Shown: piece after piece, positions 14,029-20,700 of the stretch
Layout: every line of letters begins with the position of its first letter
Position numbering within the stretch: position 1 is the stretch's first letter
The notes under the pieces: generated by a model
Databases searched by the model: none
The model's input: only the letters and a program-made list of their open reading frames with translations
Told to the model about the DNA's origin: nothing
Assembly: GCA_050743625.1 (NCBI GenBank)
Contig: JBOGED010000337.1
Coordinates: 1-21,081 of the forward strand
Length of the DNA stretch: 21,081 nt
Origin: JBOGED01 sp050743625
Lineage (GTDB): Bacteria > Actinomycetota > Nitriliruptoria > Euzebyales > Egibacteraceae
Reading direction: 5' to 3'
Position numbers and translations under genes: made by a program

Positions 14029-15450
14029 TTGGGGAGCTCACCAGACGACGTCCTGTCGAAGATCAGGGATGGAGGGATTGAGTTCGTCGATCTCCGTTTT
14101 TGCGACCTTCCGGGTCTTATGCAACATTTTACTGTTCCCGCTCATGAGCTAAGCTCGGACGTCTTTACCGAGGGCCTCGGCTTCGACGGCTCGTCGATCC
14201 GCGGGTTCCAAGAGATCCAGGAGTCAGACATGCTCCTGATCCCGGATCCCGGCACCGCGGTCGTCGACCCCTTCCGGCAACATCCGACTCTCAACATCAA
14301 CTGCTTCGTCCAGGACCCCGTGACCGGCGAGTCCTATACTCGTGACCCTCGTTACATCGCGGCGAAGGCCGAACAGTACCTCACCGGCACCGGCGTCGCG
14401 GACACGGCCTACTTCGGGCCTGAGGCCGAGTTTTACATCTTGGACGACGTACGCTTCGACACCACCCAGAACTCGTCGTACTACTTCCTCGACTCGATCG
14501 AAGGGCAATGGAACTCGGGTAGCGCCGTAGGGCAGAACCTCGGCTATAAGCCACGGTACAAAGAGGGCTACTTCCCCGTCCCGCCGATGGACCACTTCCA
14601 AGACCTGCGCTCGGAGATGGTAGCCCAGCTCGAGCGCGCCGGGGTGGCCATCGAGCTGCAACATCACGAGGTCGGTACGGCCGGTCAAGCCGAGATCGAC
14701 ATGCGGTTTGACACATTGCTGGTTATGGCCGACAAGTTGATGCTCTACAAGTACATCATCAAGAACGTGGCAAGAAATAATATGAAAACCGTCACGTTCA
14801 TGCCAAAACCGATCTTCCAAGACAACGGCTCGGGTATGCACGTCCACCAGTCACTCTGGGCTGGCGACGAGCCGCTGTTCTTCGACGAGCAGGGCTATGC
14901 CCAAGTGTCGGACATCGGTCGCTGGTACATCGGCGGGTTGCTCACGCACGCCCCCTCGCTGTGCGCGTTCACGAACCCGACGACGAACAGCTATCGCCGC
15001 TTGGTGCCAGGCTACGAGGCGCCGATCAACCTCGTCTACAGCCAGCGAAATCGCTCAGCCTGCTGCCGTATCCCGCTGTACTCGAACTCACCCAAGGCGA
15101 AGCGCGTCGAGTTCCGCGTCCCGGACCCGTCGTGCAATCCCTATCTCGCCTTTAGCGCCATGCTGATGGCAGGCCTCGACGGGATCAAGAACAAGACCGA
15201 ACCCCCAGACCCCGTCGACAAAGACATCTACGATCTGCCACCCGAGGAGCTCCAAAACCTCCCAACTGTCCCCGCCAGCCTCGAGGAGGCGCTCAGCGCG
15301 CTGTCGGATGACCACGAGTACCTGCTCGAGGGCGGCGTCTTCACGCCAGACGTCATCGACACCTGGATCGCGTACAAGATGGACCACGAGGTGTCTGCCA
15401 TCCGCCTCCGCCCCCACCCACACGAATTCCACCTCTATTACGACATCTAA
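14029..15450 (+). CDS. glnA: Glutamine synthetase type I-beta
   Basis: A 473-residue cytosolic dodecameric enzyme that makes glutamine from glutamate, ammonia and ATP. Family motifs are GLGFDGSSIRGF (beta-grasp loop), FGPEAEFYI (metal-binding glutamate), HHEVGTAGQAEIDMRF, FMPKPIFQDNGSGMHVHQSLW (ATP and glutamate site), NRSACCRIP, and VEFRVPDPSCNPYLAF. Tyr401 in DKDIYDLPPEE is the adenylylation site of the beta subtype, so activity should also be controlled by GlnE. The start is TTG with AAAGGAG five bases upstream; there is no better in-frame start. The GlnR box and leader hairpins upstream add transcriptional control. The integrase remnant begins, tail to tail, 25 bases after its stop. Confidence 0.95.
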   Translation: MGSSPDDVLSKIRDGGIEFVDLRFCDLPGLMQHFTVPAHELSSDVFTEGLGFDGSSIRGFQEIQESDMLLIPDPGTAVVDPFRQHPTLNINCFVQDPVTGESYTRDPRYIAAKAEQYLTGTGVADTAYFGPEAEFYILDDVRFDTTQNSSYYFLDSIEGQWNSGSAVGQNLGYKPRYKEGYFPVPPMDHFQDLRSEMVAQLERAGVAIELQHHEVGTAGQAEIDMRFDTLLVMADKLMLYKYIIKNVARNNMKTVTFMPKPIFQDNGSGMHVHQSLWAGDEPLFFDEQGYAQVSDIGRWYIGGLLTHAPSLCAFTNPTTNSYRRLVPGYEAPINLVYSQRNRSACCRIPLYSNSPKAKRVEFRVPDPSCNPYLAFSAMLMAGLDGIKNKTEPPDPVDKDIYDLPPEELQNLPTVPASLEEALSALSDDHEYLLEGGVFTPDVIDTWIAYKMDHEVSAIRLRPHPHEFHLYYDI

Positions 15451-15475
15451 GTGGCCGAGGCTCTGACCTGTGGGT

Positions 15476-16205
15476 TCATCCCTCGCGGCACTCTCGAGTC
15501 CGCACTGAGCCCGCACGAGGACCGAGCGCAAGATCCACAGCGCGACGTGCTCGGTCCTCACTGTGCGGCATCAAGTGCGTGTACACACGAAGCGTGAAGC
15601 CAGGGTCCGAGTGACCGAGATAGTCAGCGAGCGCCCTGATGCTCTCCCCCGCGTCCAGGAGCACGCTCGCGTAGTAGTGCCGTAGCGCATGCATCCCGTT
15701 CGCTCTTGTCGGCTCGACCCCAGCTGCTTGCAGCGCCCGTTTCCACACGTATGGGTTGTAGTGGGTGCGGTTCAGCGCCTTGCGTTCGCGGGTGCTGAAT
15801 ATCAGCCTCACCGACAGCGGTTCGCCTTCCGGCGTCTCCAAGGCAGTACCACCTCGAGCGGTGGGTACTTCGTGATGTGTGCCGACAGCTCGATGGCCAC
15901 CGACTCGGCCAGCGGCACGTCACGTATCTTCCCTCCCTTCGGTGGGGCGAACACCAGCCGCGAGTTGATGATCTTCACCTGTCGTCGAACGTGGACCCAG
16001 CCGCGAAGAAAGTCGATGTCCTCGACTGCGAGCCCGAAGACTTCACCCTGACGGAGCCCTGCGCCAGCGGCTATGACTGCTGTGGCCCGGTAGCGAGTAG
16101 GCAGCGCGTCTGCGACTGCCACCACACGTTCTGCTGGCCATGGCTGGACTCGTCCACCACCAAGCGCTGGCGCCTTCACGGCTCGCCGGGAACCTTGACC
16201 TCGTG
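15476..16205 (-). pseudogene. Tyrosine recombinase (pSAM2-type integrase), N-terminus lost
   Basis: Reading on the minus strand from about 16205 gives RVQPWPAERVVAVADALPTR, GAGLRQGEVFGLAVEDIDFLRG (first catalytic Arg), then RRQVKIINSRLVFAPPKGG and RDVPLAES. A frameshift at about 15836-15842 moves the frame to TPEGEPLSVRLIFSTRERKA, GMHALRHYYASVLLDAGES (His-x-x-Arg), ADYLGHSDPGF and the catalytic tyrosine in VYTHLMP. The N-terminal arm-binding and SAM-like domains are absent; upstream sequence belongs to another frame (16195-16504). This is the C-terminal catalytic domain of an actinomycete integrative-element integrase, inactive as read. Its end is 25 bases from the glnA stop. I found no tRNA gene or obvious attachment repeat at that border. 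Confidence 0.8.
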
Positions 16206-16504
16206 ACTTCCAGCTGGCTTGCGCCTTGCGTCCGTTCCCGCACATCATTGAGTGTCCGGCGGAGGTAGCCGAGTTCTTGCTCCGTCTCCGCCAGTAGCGC
16301 CTGGAGGGCACGAAGGCTCTCGATAGGGTCGTCGGCCAGGGTGCGGTTCCACCGGATGCCTCCTGGCCCAATGCGGTTGCCCGCGTGGTGGGCAAGATCG
16401 TCTGCCCACTGCACCAGACGCGTCCCAGTGATCAACAGCAGCTGATGCTCCTCCTCGCTGATCTCCCGCGAGCGGACGAGCCGGCCGGCTGGGCGAAGCT
16501 TCAC
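16195..16504 (-). pseudogene. Truncated small helical protein fused to the integrase remnant
   Basis: From a GTG at 16504, with GGAGGG about five bases upstream, the frame reads MKLRPAGRLVRSREISEEEH, LLITGTRLVQWADDLAHHAG and ALQALLAETEQELGYLRRTL, a helical protein of about 100 residues. It then runs out of plausible sequence near 16200, exactly where the integrase frame begins. The junction suggests that one deletion removed the 3' end of this gene and the 5' end of the integrase. I do not recognise the family. Confidence 0.5.
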
Positions 16505-16618
16505 GACACCCTCCACTCCAGGTGCGAGTCTGACGACAGCAAGGCTGCCGACCCGGTAGCGACGCTCACCGTGCCAGCACACACAGGGTGCCGCCTGCCA
16601 ACTTCGCCCTGTACTGAT

Positions 16619-16642
16619 AGCGGTTGTCATATGGTTGTCGCT
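16619..16642. promoter_or_regulatory. Direct-repeat site in the divergent region before the XRE gene
   Basis: GGTTGTC occurs at 16622-16628 and 16633-16639, one helical turn apart, with CATATG at the centre and flanking AGCG/CGCT inverted ends (16619-16622, 16639-16642). It lies between the minus-strand gene start (16504) and the XRE start (16702), where an operator for the XRE regulator would be expected. Confidence 0.4.
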
Positions 16643-16701
16643 GAGATGTCAGAAACCGCGATCATGCGGACCGTTTCGAGTGCTTGATGACGGGGATCTG
16701 T

Positions 16702-17746
16702 ATGCCGACTGGGATACCTATTGACGGCAACGTCCTTCGCCGCCTGCGTGAGGATCGGCTGTGGTCCCAAGAAGATCTCGCTGCCCGTGCCCGCCACTTC
16801 GCAGCGGATGAGAACGACCTGCAATGCGGATTGGACAAGATCACGATCACCAAGTACGAAAGGGGTGCCCGTCCCCGCATCGGGTGGCGCAACCTGCGTT
16901 ATCTCGTCGGTGCGCTGCGTCCCACCCTCGCCGACCTCACGATGTTGCTGGGCGGCAATCCCCCACCCGGGCTGACAGACTTGACGCTGGATCTCAAGGA
17001 GGACAGTACGGACCGCCGCCATACCCTGAAAGCCGGCTTGACCGCGATCGGGCAGCTTCTCTTGCCCAAGATCTCTGGCTACTCGCTGCCTCCTGTCGAG
17101 GAACTCACCGCAGTCACCCACCAGTACCGCCGATGGGATCAGCATTTCCCGTATGGAAACTTGCCGACCCTGTGACCAACCACCTGCGGTTCCTCGACGG
17201 CCTCTACCGTGACGCCCCGGTCTCTTCCTACCGCCGAGATCTGGCGGCAGCGGTCAGCGAGGCTGCCGGGCTCGCCGCGTGGCTCGCGATGGACATGGAC
17301 GACGCACCTGGTGCGCAACGCCACTACCACGATGCGATCCGCGCCGCCGACGCCGTTCAACGCGCGGGATCAGACACCCCTGTCTGGCCATGGCTGTACC
17401 CCTTCAGCGCGCACAAGCTGGCCGCCTTCAGCGGATCGTGCCATCTCCGCCTCGGTCGAGCTGCCGATGCGCACGCAGCCTTCAACGAGGCGCTCCGCTT
17501 CCGACCCGCCGGCACCCGAGACCGCGCCACGGTTCTCATCGACCTCACCGCCACACACTTGACCAGCACCAAGCCCGACGTGGACGAGGTCTGTCAACTC
17601 CTCATCGAAGCGGGCGGGATCGCGGCTTCCACAGGCTCGGCGCGCATGTGGCGCGAGATCCGTGACGGGCGCACCCAACTACGACCCTTCCGCTCGAGCC
17701 GCGCCTGCAGGACCTCGACGACTTCCTTGCGTCACTGGGGCGCTGA
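16702..17746 (+). pseudogene. XRE-family regulator with TPR-like C-terminus, two frameshifts
   Basis: ATG 16702 has GGGGA about five bases upstream. Residues about 8-65 are an XRE helix-turn-helix (NVLRRLREDRLWSQEDLAAR, then ITITKYERGARPRIGWRNLR). A linker region ends HQYRRWDQHFPYGNLPTL before a stop at about 17175. One frame over, the protein continues VTNHLRFLDGLYRDAP, YRRDLAAAVSEAAGLAAWLA and AQRHYHDAIRAADAVQ, the TPR-like helical part, through DVDEVCQLLIEAGGIAA. A second shift near 17695 restores the expected C-terminus EPRLQDLDDFLASLGR and TGA 17744-17746. With both shifts repaired it is about 350 residues, typical of actinomycete XRE-TPR regulators. A SLOG gene follows, its usual partner. 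Confidence 0.75.
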
Positions 17747-18220
17747 AGCCCCGAAGACTCGCATCGGCGTCACCGGCCATCGCGGGCTCCCGCAGGAGAC
17801 AAAGCAGCGTGTCGACGAGTTCCCCGCGGAGCCCTCGAGGAATCGAGCGACGGGAACCTTGTGGGCATCTCCTGCCTGGCAGATGGCGCCGCTCGCGCGG
17901 TCCTTGACCTCGGAGGCAAACTCGAGGTCGTAGTCCCCGCCTGGCAGTATCGCGACAGCCTCGACCTTCCCGGCGAACGCGAGGCCTACGACCAGCTGTT
18001 CGCCAAGGCCTGGCATGTGGTCCGGCTCCCCTTCGAGGAATCCACCGAAGGATCGCACCTGACCGCCGGCCAGCGCATCGTCGACACCAGCGATCTCCTC
18101 ATCGCCGTCTGGGACGGCCAGCCCGCACGCGGGCCGGGCGGCACCGCAGACATCGTCGCCTACGCACGCCAAAAGGGCGTGCCCACCCGAGTCATCTGGC
18201 CCGAAGGCACGAAACGGTAG
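17747..18220 (+). pseudogene. SLOG-domain nucleotide-binding protein, frameshifted
   Basis: The beginning RIGVTGHRGLPQETKQRVDE is in one frame; after a CCCC run at 17822-17825 the protein continues as GALEESSDGNLVGISCLADG, VLDLGGKLEVVVPAWQYRDS, LPFEESTEGSHLTAGQRIVD and SDLLIAVWDGQPARGPGGTA, ending VIWPEGTKR. The GxTGHR start, SCLADGA, VVPA and the AVWDG-GGTAD end are hallmarks of SLOG Rossmann-like proteins (YpsA/LOG related) thought to sense or process nucleotides. No clear own start codon is seen; it follows the XRE stop directly, so translation was probably coupled. It converges on the GntR gene with six bases between. Broken as read. Confidence 0.7.
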
Positions 18221-18226
18221 AGCACA

Positions 18227-18970
18227 TCAGCCTGCTGGCACCTCGTACACGAGGACGTGCCGGTCTCCCGCCAGCACGAAATCGCTGACCTCCAACGCCC
18301 GCCCGGCCGTGTCGTACAGCGTGCGCAGCAGCCGCACCACCGGAACGCCCGCGCTCATCCGCAGCTGCCGCACTTCCTCCGGGGTGGGCATGCGGAACGT
18401 CAACTCCTCCACGAACCGTTTCGGCTCGTAACCGAGGTCTTGCTCGAACAGCGCATGCACGCCACCGCGGATCTTTCCGAAGCGCTCAAGGGCCGTCCCT
18501 TGCGCCAGGTCCAACGGGAAGTAGCCGTCGGCCAGCCGCACGGGCTCCCCGTCCACAGACAGCAGATGGCGGCGCAGGACCACCTGCTCGCCCGGGTCGA
18601 GGCCCAGCCGGTCGACGACCTCCTGTGGTGGATCGACGACCTCGACGCGGAGGAGCTGCTGGTCGGCCTGCGCCCCCTGCTCGGCCGCCTCCCGTTTCGC
18701 TTTCGAGTACCGCGACGAGCTCAGACGCTGCAGCGGTCGCTGTGCCCGCACGAACGTCCCCCGACCATGCTCGGTCACCACCAGCCCTTCCACCCGTAGC
18801 AGCGCGACCGCGTTCCGCACGCTGTTGCGCGACACCCCATACCGCGCCATCAGCTCCGTCTCCGACGCCAGCAGCGCTCCCTCCGCCAACTCCCCACCCC
18901 GGATCGCCTCCCGCAAGGCGTCCGCCACCTGTTTGTACACCGGCCGATCGCTCGCCCGATCCAGGCTCAT
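18227..18970 (-). CDS. GntR/HutC-family transcriptional regulator
   Basis: An intact 247-residue regulator from ATG 18970 (a GTG three bases earlier is the alternative). Residues about 5-72 are the GntR winged helix: YKQVADALREAIRGGELAEG, LASETELMARYGVSRNSVRN, and LRVEGLVVTEHGRGTFV. Residues about 95-240 are a UTRA effector domain: VVLRRHLLSVDGEPVRLADG, FEQDLGYEPKR and VPVVRLLRTLYDTAGRALEV. HutC-type regulators respond to small metabolites, and members also control transfer of actinomycete integrative elements (KorSA of pSAM2). Given the integrase remnant on the same side, a mobile-element role is plausible but inferred. It is one of few undamaged genes in this region. Confidence 0.9.
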   Translation of the reverse strand: MSLDRASDRPVYKQVADALREAIRGGELAEGALLASETELMARYGVSRNSVRNAVALLRVEGLVVTEHGRGTFVRAQRPLQRLSSSRYSKAKREAAEQGAQADQQLLRVEVVDPPQEVVDRLGLDPGEQVVLRRHLLSVDGEPVRLADGYFPLDLAQGTALERFGKIRGGVHALFEQDLGYEPKRFVEELTFRMPTPEEVRQLRMSAGVPVVRLLRTLYDTAGRALEVSDFVLAGDRHVLVYEVPAG

Positions 18971-18992
18971 CACGATCCCATTCCCTCGTCAC

Positions 18993-19016
18993 CTCATGCC
19001 TACCTCTGCCCATGAG
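18993..19016. promoter_or_regulatory. Inverted repeat before the GntR gene
   Basis: CTCATG (18993-18998) and CATGAG (19011-19016) are exact inverted copies 12 bases apart, 23-46 bases upstream of the minus-strand GntR start. The position suits an autoregulatory operator; the sequence is not a textbook HutC site. Confidence 0.35.
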
Positions 19017-19420
19017 CTTACCTTCATCAGATCCGAGCCATACCGGACAGCCGCGAGTCCGCGCGGCTTCAGGCATTCGGCGGAGTCTCTGTATCTCCGC
19101 TTCACGCTTCAAAAGCAAAGAGTCCGCAATGGAGTACCCGCACCACTTCCGTTGAACTCGACGAACGCATCCACGCGACCTCCTAGCCGCGTCTGGTAGG
19201 GCATAGAGCATCTCGGCGCTCGGATGGACCCGCCCACTGCGACCGGAGTTGCGGTAGCAGCCGATACCGAGGGCTGCTGGTGCTTGCTGTGCGGCTGTGT
19301 CCTAATGCGGGACTAGGGGACTTGGATCCGCAAAGTCGTTGCGCGTGAGTCAAGTTTGTGAGTCGTGTTGCAGGTGTCGCACGAGTTGCGAGCCGGCTAG
19401 CGATGACCCGCCGGTCCACT
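19017..19420. other. Gene-free stretch between GntR and the toxin module
   Basis: No credible coding frame, tRNA or rRNA. Small hairpins are present: GCGGAG/CTCCGC at 19079-19099 and AGCAGCC/GGCTGCT (19256-19262, 19272-19278). The short frames here are shadows. Confidence 0.55.
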
Positions 19421-19470
19421 CCCCGAACAGGGATTTCGGGGCAGATACGCCCCTAAATCCCTGTTCGGGG
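19421..19470. repeat. Long hairpin, 22-base arms, 6-base loop
   Basis: Arms 19421-19442 and 19449-19470 are inverted copies with a single mismatch, around AGATAC. The arm starts CCCCGAACAGGGATTT. It is too long for a usual operator and has no T-run, so it is not a normal intrinsic terminator. A second hairpin, CGGGGC-GAA-GCCCCG, follows at 19503-19517. Candidates are a conjugal or replication origin stem, an attachment site, or a mobile repeat. Confidence 0.85.
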
Positions 19471-19581
19471 AAACGCTGTCATGCCTCACACGCTCGTCGG
19501 GCCGGGGCGAAGCCCCGCTAGTAGATGGTGGTGGACCCCCTGTGTCTTGTGCGCAGCTCTGCCACGAGACAAGCGTGTTGC

Positions 19582-19613
19582 TATGATACCAACAGCTGTT
19601 GTTATGCTGTTGG
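19582..19613 (+). promoter_or_regulatory. Promoter and operator of the toxin module
   Basis: TATGAT at 19582-19587 is a good -10 box. Just downstream CAACAGCTGTTG (19590-19601) is a perfect palindrome, and a further half-site CTGTTGG lies at 19607-19613, ending three bases before the toxin ATG. Repressor binding here would block initiation, as in autoregulated toxin-antitoxin operons. The -35 box is poor. Confidence 0.55.
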
Positions 19614-19615
19614 TC

Positions 19616-19851
19616 ATGGCCAAGAAGCATCCGCGCAAACAGGTGGAAGAAGCCATCGCCTATGCCATACATCGAGGTTGGCGCTTGCCGAGGCTGGACC
19701 ACGTGCACACCTGTTCGGGACGCTGCGTTGCCCGGAGTCGTCCCGTGACGGCTGCGTGGTGCGTATCGCCTCCACCCCGCGCGATGCCGACAACCACGCA
19801 GGCCGCATCCGCAGAGCGGTCGGCCAGTGCCCCCATGGCAAGGAGCAGTGA
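19616..19851 (+). pseudogene. HicA-like toxin gene with a one-base deletion
   Basis: ATG 19616 starts MAKKHPRKQVEEAIAYAIHRGWRL; the frame then turns to nonsense. One base later (lesion near 19686-19690) the expected sequence resumes: AEAGPRAHLFGTLRCPESSR, DGCVVRIASTPRDADNHAGR, IRRAVGQCPHGKEQ and TGA 19849-19851. Restored, it is 78 residues with the helix-strand-strand-strand-helix order and conserved GxxxH histidine of HicA-like dsRBD-fold mRNA interferases. The stop overlaps the next start (TGATG). Either the toxin is dead or a base was missed in sequencing. Family assignment is by pattern; the actinomycete branch is distant from E. coli HicA. Confidence 0.6.
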
Positions 19852-20414
19852 TGCCTGTCTACTCCTTCACAATCGTCGTTGACGGGGTCGATCTGGCCGA
19901 GGACGCCGCCGACGCCATCTACGGTGGCGGCCTTGACGACGCCACGGTCCGGCAGTTCGCCGGCTGGCATTTAGTCGAGGTTGATCGGCAGGCCGGCTCC
20001 TACGGCCAGGCGCTGTTCTCCGCGCTTGTCCAGCTGCGCGATGCGGTGCATGGGCTGCGGATCGTGCGAGTCGAGCCGGATGGGTTTCTTGCGTTGCAGG
20101 ACATCGCCGATCGAGCCGGCCGTAGTCGGGAAAGTGTCCGCTTGCTGATCACTGGTGAGCGGGGCCCAGGCGGCTTTCCACCCCCGATCGTGGGGCACGC
20201 TGGACGCAGCCGGCTGTGGTCGGTGAGGGACGTGGCCTACTGGTTTGCTGAGCACCTCGGCCAGACCGCGCTGCTGGACGAGCTGACTCGAGAGGTGGTC
20301 ATCCTCAACACCGCGGTCAACGCCCGACTGGATCTGCAACGCGTAGGCAATGAGCTAGACGCCGACGATCGTCGCGCGCTCGCTGATCTCGTGCCGCTAG
20401 AGGAAGCGGGCTGA
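19851..20414 (+). CDS. HTH protein, probable antitoxin of the HicA-like module
   Basis: An intact 187-residue protein. Residues 1-75 form a small alpha/beta domain (MPVYSFTIVVDGVDLAEDAA to GLRIVRVEPDG), and residues about 79-136 are a MerR/AlpA-like helix-turn-helix: FLALQDIADRAGRSRESVRL then RLWSVRDVAYWFAEHLG. A hydrophilic helical tail follows. ATG 19851 has AAGGAG (19840-19845) five bases upstream and overlaps the toxin stop by one base, indicating tight coupling. The order toxin then larger DNA-binding partner matches hicAB-type operons, and the palindromic site at the promoter is a natural target for its HTH. The partner role is inferred from context. An in-frame ATG at 19827 is possible but has no ribosome site. 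Confidence 0.75.
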   Translation: MPVYSFTIVVDGVDLAEDAADAIYGGGLDDATVRQFAGWHLVEVDRQAGSYGQALFSALVQLRDAVHGLRIVRVEPDGFLALQDIADRAGRSRESVRLLITGERGPGGFPPPIVGHAGRSRLWSVRDVAYWFAEHLGQTALLDELTREVVILNTAVNARLDLQRVGNELDADDRRALADLVPLEEAG

Positions 20415-20442
20415 CCGACCGTGACAGGCTCATGACAGGCCT

Positions 20443-20457
20443 GCGGAGTATCTCCGC
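20443..20457 (+). terminator. Short hairpin after the toxin-antitoxin genes
   Basis: GCGGAG-TAT-CTCCGC is a perfect six-pair, three-base-loop hairpin 28 bases after the stop of the HTH gene. No U-run follows, so it would be a weak or factor-assisted terminator. A related GCGGAG/CTCCGC hairpin lies at 19079-19099. Confidence 0.35.
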
Positions 20458-20486
20458 CCCTCAAGATCGCTACCACACATCCTTTC

Positions 20487-20553
20487 GATAGCAGCCGCTA
20501 TCAGAGGTTCGGTCGAGAGCGTCTCCATGGCTCTTCCCATCTACAGATGTAGA
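20487..20553. promoter_or_regulatory. Two palindromes left of the IS, possible orphan operators
   Basis: GATAGC-AGCC-GCTATC is at 20487-20502. TCTACA-GA-TGTAGA is at 20540-20553; its TACA-N2-TGTA core is the pattern bound by BlaI/CopY-type repressors. No host gene follows, since the IS starts about 30 bases later, so a promoter may have been cut from its gene. The match is short and could be chance. Confidence 0.3.
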
Positions 20554-20633
20554 CGCGGCTCCAACGGGGTCTCGACGCGTTAGCCTCGGTGTTTCACGGG
20601 GTGGCTGATCGGGCGGGGCTGGTTGCAGAGGAA

Positions 20634-20693
20634 AGCCCTTCTGGCCTGGGATAATCCGTTTTGCGAAGAAGCGGTTGTCCCAGGAGAAGGGCT
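20634..20693 (+). promoter_or_regulatory. Leader hairpin before the IS transposase
   Basis: AGCCCTTCT (20634-20642) pairs with AGAAGGGCT (20685-20693); after a two-base bulge CCTGGGA pairs with TCCCAGG, and ATAATCCG largely pairs with CGGTTGT. The stem ends seven bases before the transposase ATG at 20701. It could block ribosome entry on read-through transcripts, a common way to limit transposition. Confidence 0.6.
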
Positions 20694-20700
20694 CACCTGT

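Noticed and set aside
15451..15480. GTGGGTTCATCCC just after glnA, resembling a tRNA T-arm
   Set aside because: The bases needed to close the T-stem and acceptor stem do not pair, and no anticodon or D-arm is present. Not called as a tRNA or att site.
18486..19211. 241-codon minus-strand frame overlapping the GntR gene
   Set aside because: Out of frame with the GntR domains and very Gly/Arg-rich; only a shadow.
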